A DNA stretch of 8,095 bases, from NCBI GenBank assembly GCA_020697375.1, contig JAJFBJ010000130.1, positions 1 to 8,095 of the forward strand. The letters are read 5' to 3'. The translations under genes were made by a program, and so were the position numbers. The DNA is from Nitrospira sp. GTDB lineage: Bacteria; Nitrospirota; Nitrospiria; Nitrospirales; Nitrospiraceae. Positions 6,797 through 8,095 of this stretch are shown piece by piece. The notes beneath the pieces were generated by a model. The model was not told the origin of the DNA. It did not search any database and worked only from the letters and a program-made list of their open reading frames with translations. Position 1 is the first letter of the stretch, and each line of letters starts with the position of its first letter.

Positions 6797-6811
6797 AGCC
6801 CGGTCAGGACC

Positions 6812-7219
6812 TTAGAGATCATTTCGGTCTTCCTTCTTCTCAATGGCTTCCAGCTCCTCGACATGGCGCTGGCACTCGATGCAGCGAACCGCAAAGGGCA
6901 CCGCCTCCAGCCGCTTTTCATGGATCGGTTGTAGGCAATCTTCGCAGAGGCCGTAGGAGCCTTCATCCAACCGCTGAAGCGCCGCGTCGAGCTGGAGGCG
7001 CGTACGATTGCGACTTTCAAGGATCGACAGTTGCTGGTGGCCGGCACTGTCGCGAAGGGAAAGATCTTCGACATCCGCGACCGATTCCTCCCGCAATTGC
7101 GTTTGTTCCTCTCGCTGTTGAGCCAGGAGAGCGTCGATCTGATGCTGGAGATCCTGGCGCCGTGCCAGGAGAACCTGGCGCAGTCGCTCCGTTCGCTCGT
7201 TCGGCATGGCCTGGTTCAT
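6812..7219 (-). CDS. DksA/TraR family C4 zinc-finger regulator
   Basis: The 135-residue product belongs to the DksA/TraR family, whose members enter the RNA polymerase secondary channel and alter promoter use, often with ppGpp. A long Gln/Glu/Arg-rich coiled coil spans about residues 8-85. A canonical zinc finger follows: Cys92-x2-Cys95-x17-Cys113-x2-Cys116. The tip of the coiled coil reads DVEDLS (49-54), keeping both Asp of the DksA DxxDxA motif but with Ser for Ala. The chosen ATG at 7219 has AAAGGA (7225-7230) five bases upstream. A GTG at 7255 would add 12 residues and overlaps the stop of the upstream gene as GTGA, so coupled translation from there is an alternative. E. coli DksA is 151 residues. 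Family assignment is firm; whether it acts as DksA or a paralogue is unknown. Confidence 0.92.
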   Translation of the reverse strand: MNQAMPNERTERLRQVLLARRQDLQHQIDALLAQQREEQTQLREESVADVEDLSLRDSAGHQQLSILESRNRTRLQLDAALQRLDEGSYGLCEDCLQPIHEKRLEAVPFAVRCIECQRHVEELEAIEKKEDRNDL

Positions 7220-7224
7220 AACGA

Positions 7225-7230
7225 TCCTTT
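7225..7230 (-). promoter_or_regulatory. Shine-Dalgarno deciding the DksA-like start
   Basis: AAAGGA lies five bases before the ATG at 7219. The alternative GTG at 7255 has its nearest purine-rich site (GGAGG) about 13 bases away, so 7219 is favoured. Confidence 0.55.
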
Positions 7231-7251
7231 CCGCATCGTCGCCCGTCTTAC

Positions 7252-8049
7252 TCACCGGGAAGAACCGACCTCCGCTTCCATGGTTTCTTTGAACCGCGCC
7301 AGGTCCTCCTTGATCTTCCGTCCCGGGTCCTGTCCCAGCAAATTTGCCACGGCCGCCCCGATCGGCCCGGCCGGCGGATCATATTGCAAGGTCACGGTGA
7401 CGCGACTGCTTCGGCCATCCTCCAGCGGCTCGAAGGCCACTGATCCGGTATGCTCCACGGCGGCTCCATGCAACGTTCGCCATCCGATCCGCTCATGTTC
7501 GACTTCGTTGATGATCTCGGCATCCCATTCCACCGTGGGCGCTCCGGGCATGGTATCGACGATCCAGTGGGACAAGTGATCGTTGATGGGCTGCACGCTT
7601 CTGACATGGCTCATGACTTTCGGGAGATTGTCGAGCTGGCGCCAGAAACGATAAAGGTCCTGCGCCGGCCGCTGAATCGTAATCGACTGTTCCACCTTCA
7701 CCGCCCGGTCGCTCCGGACTTTTCGTCGACCCAACGATGAGGTGTCATTGTTTTCCTGAGTGTTGATACCCATCGCCCCATAGGCCGCGCAATAGCCGCT
7801 CACGGCTCGGTGGACCAGGGCGATTCCGAGCAGCGCCGCTATCCCGCCGGTCAAACTAGCAGGCCGCATGACGCTACGCAGGAGTAGTCCGCCTCCGACT
7901 ATCCCGGTAAGGACGCGTTCGTTGTATCCTACGTTTTCCTGTGTCTCACCGGCCTGTTCTTCTTTCCGATCCATATCCTGACGGTTGGGCCTGTACCGTT
8001 CATGTCCTGACATTGAGTCTGTTCTGATTCCGCCACGTAGATGTGCCAT
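7252..8049 (-). CDS. Membrane-anchored SRPBCC (cyclase/dehydrase) protein with DUF2892-type N-terminus
   Basis: The 265-residue protein matches the COG5637 layout: a DUF2892/YgaP-like membrane segment fused to an SRPBCC (START-like) lipid-binding fold. Residues 1-40 are polar. Residues 40-97 carry the DUF2892-like pattern, starting NVGYNERVL, continuing through two hydrophobic stretches (about 46-60 and 66-84), and ending SGYCAAYGAMGINT. A linker to about 115 precedes the SRPBCC domain (about 117-260), which begins with KVEQSITIQRPAQDLYRFW and contains the usual MSHVRSV and WDAEI strands. SRPBCC domains bind hydrophobic ligands; the ligand and any activity here are unknown. The ATG at 8049 was chosen over one at 8091 because AGGAGG (8054-8059) stands four bases before it. 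Its stop overlaps a possible GTG start of the DksA-like gene, so the two are likely co-transcribed. Confidence 0.88.
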   Translation of the reverse strand: MAHLRGGIRTDSMSGHERYRPNRQDMDRKEEQAGETQENVGYNERVLTGIVGGGLLLRSVMRPASLTGGIAALLGIALVHRAVSGYCAAYGAMGINTQENNDTSSLGRRKVRSDRAVKVEQSITIQRPAQDLYRFWRQLDNLPKVMSHVRSVQPINDHLSHWIVDTMPGAPTVEWDAEIINEVEHERIGWRTLHGAAVEHTGSVAFEPLEDGRSSRVTVTLQYDPPAGPIGAAVANLLGQDPGRKIKEDLARFKETMEAEVGSSR

Positions 8050-8053
8050 AGGA

Positions 8054-8059
8054 CCTCCT
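8054..8059 (-). promoter_or_regulatory. Strong Shine-Dalgarno of the SRPBCC gene
   Basis: A perfect AGGAGG with a four-base spacer precedes the ATG at 8049 and argues against the longer frame starting at 8091. The remaining bases to the right edge (8060-8095) show no clear promoter. Confidence 0.7.
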
Positions 8060-8095
8060 GATGGATGACAAAGGGACAGTGAAGTGAACATTTCA

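Noticed and set aside
7220..7255. A longer DksA-like protein from GTG 7255
   Set aside because: The ATG at 7219 has a better spaced Shine-Dalgarno. The GTGA overlap with the previous stop keeps this alternative open, but it is less likely.

Overview
The window reads as a chromosomal segment of a moderately GC-rich Gram-negative bacterium. All seven genes lie on the minus strand, so transcription runs from the right edge to the left. Two things suggest a Nitrospira-like (Nitrospirota) genome. One is the mix of genes: paired GH13 glycosidases, a DUF2231 membrane protein, a DksA-like regulator and a COG5637-type cyclase. The other is a nested intergenic palindrome that resembles, from memory only, a repeat common in Nitrospira genomes. 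This assignment is an inference; no rRNA or marker gene is present.

Layout in transcription order, right to left. 8049-7252 encodes a membrane-anchored SRPBCC (cyclase/dehydrase) protein with an N-terminal DUF2892-type segment. 7219-6812 encodes a DksA/TraR zinc-finger regulator. 6730-5210 encodes a RecQ helicase without an HRDC domain. 5130-4621 encodes a four-helix DUF2231 membrane protein. 4591-2918 encodes a trehalose-synthase-like GH13 protein. A 121-bp nested palindrome (2796-2916) fills most of the next gap. 2760-1150 encodes a GH13 alpha-glucosidase. After a 274-bp non-coding gap, a lipoprotein with a metallo-beta-lactamase fold starts at 875 and runs off the left edge.

The two GH13 genes form a small alpha-glucan/trehalose module: the first protein may interconvert maltose and trehalose or act on a related disaccharide, and the second should release glucose from short alpha-glucosides. 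The upstream genes belong to stress response, DNA repair and envelope functions. They may share a transcript with the sugar genes, but several stem-loops in the gaps could divide it. No CRISPR array, transposase, tRNA, rRNA or recognisable riboswitch was found. I do not see a clearly new multi-gene system. The most unusual points are the nested palindrome and the loss of the conserved His of GH13 region IV in the trehalose-synthase-like protein.
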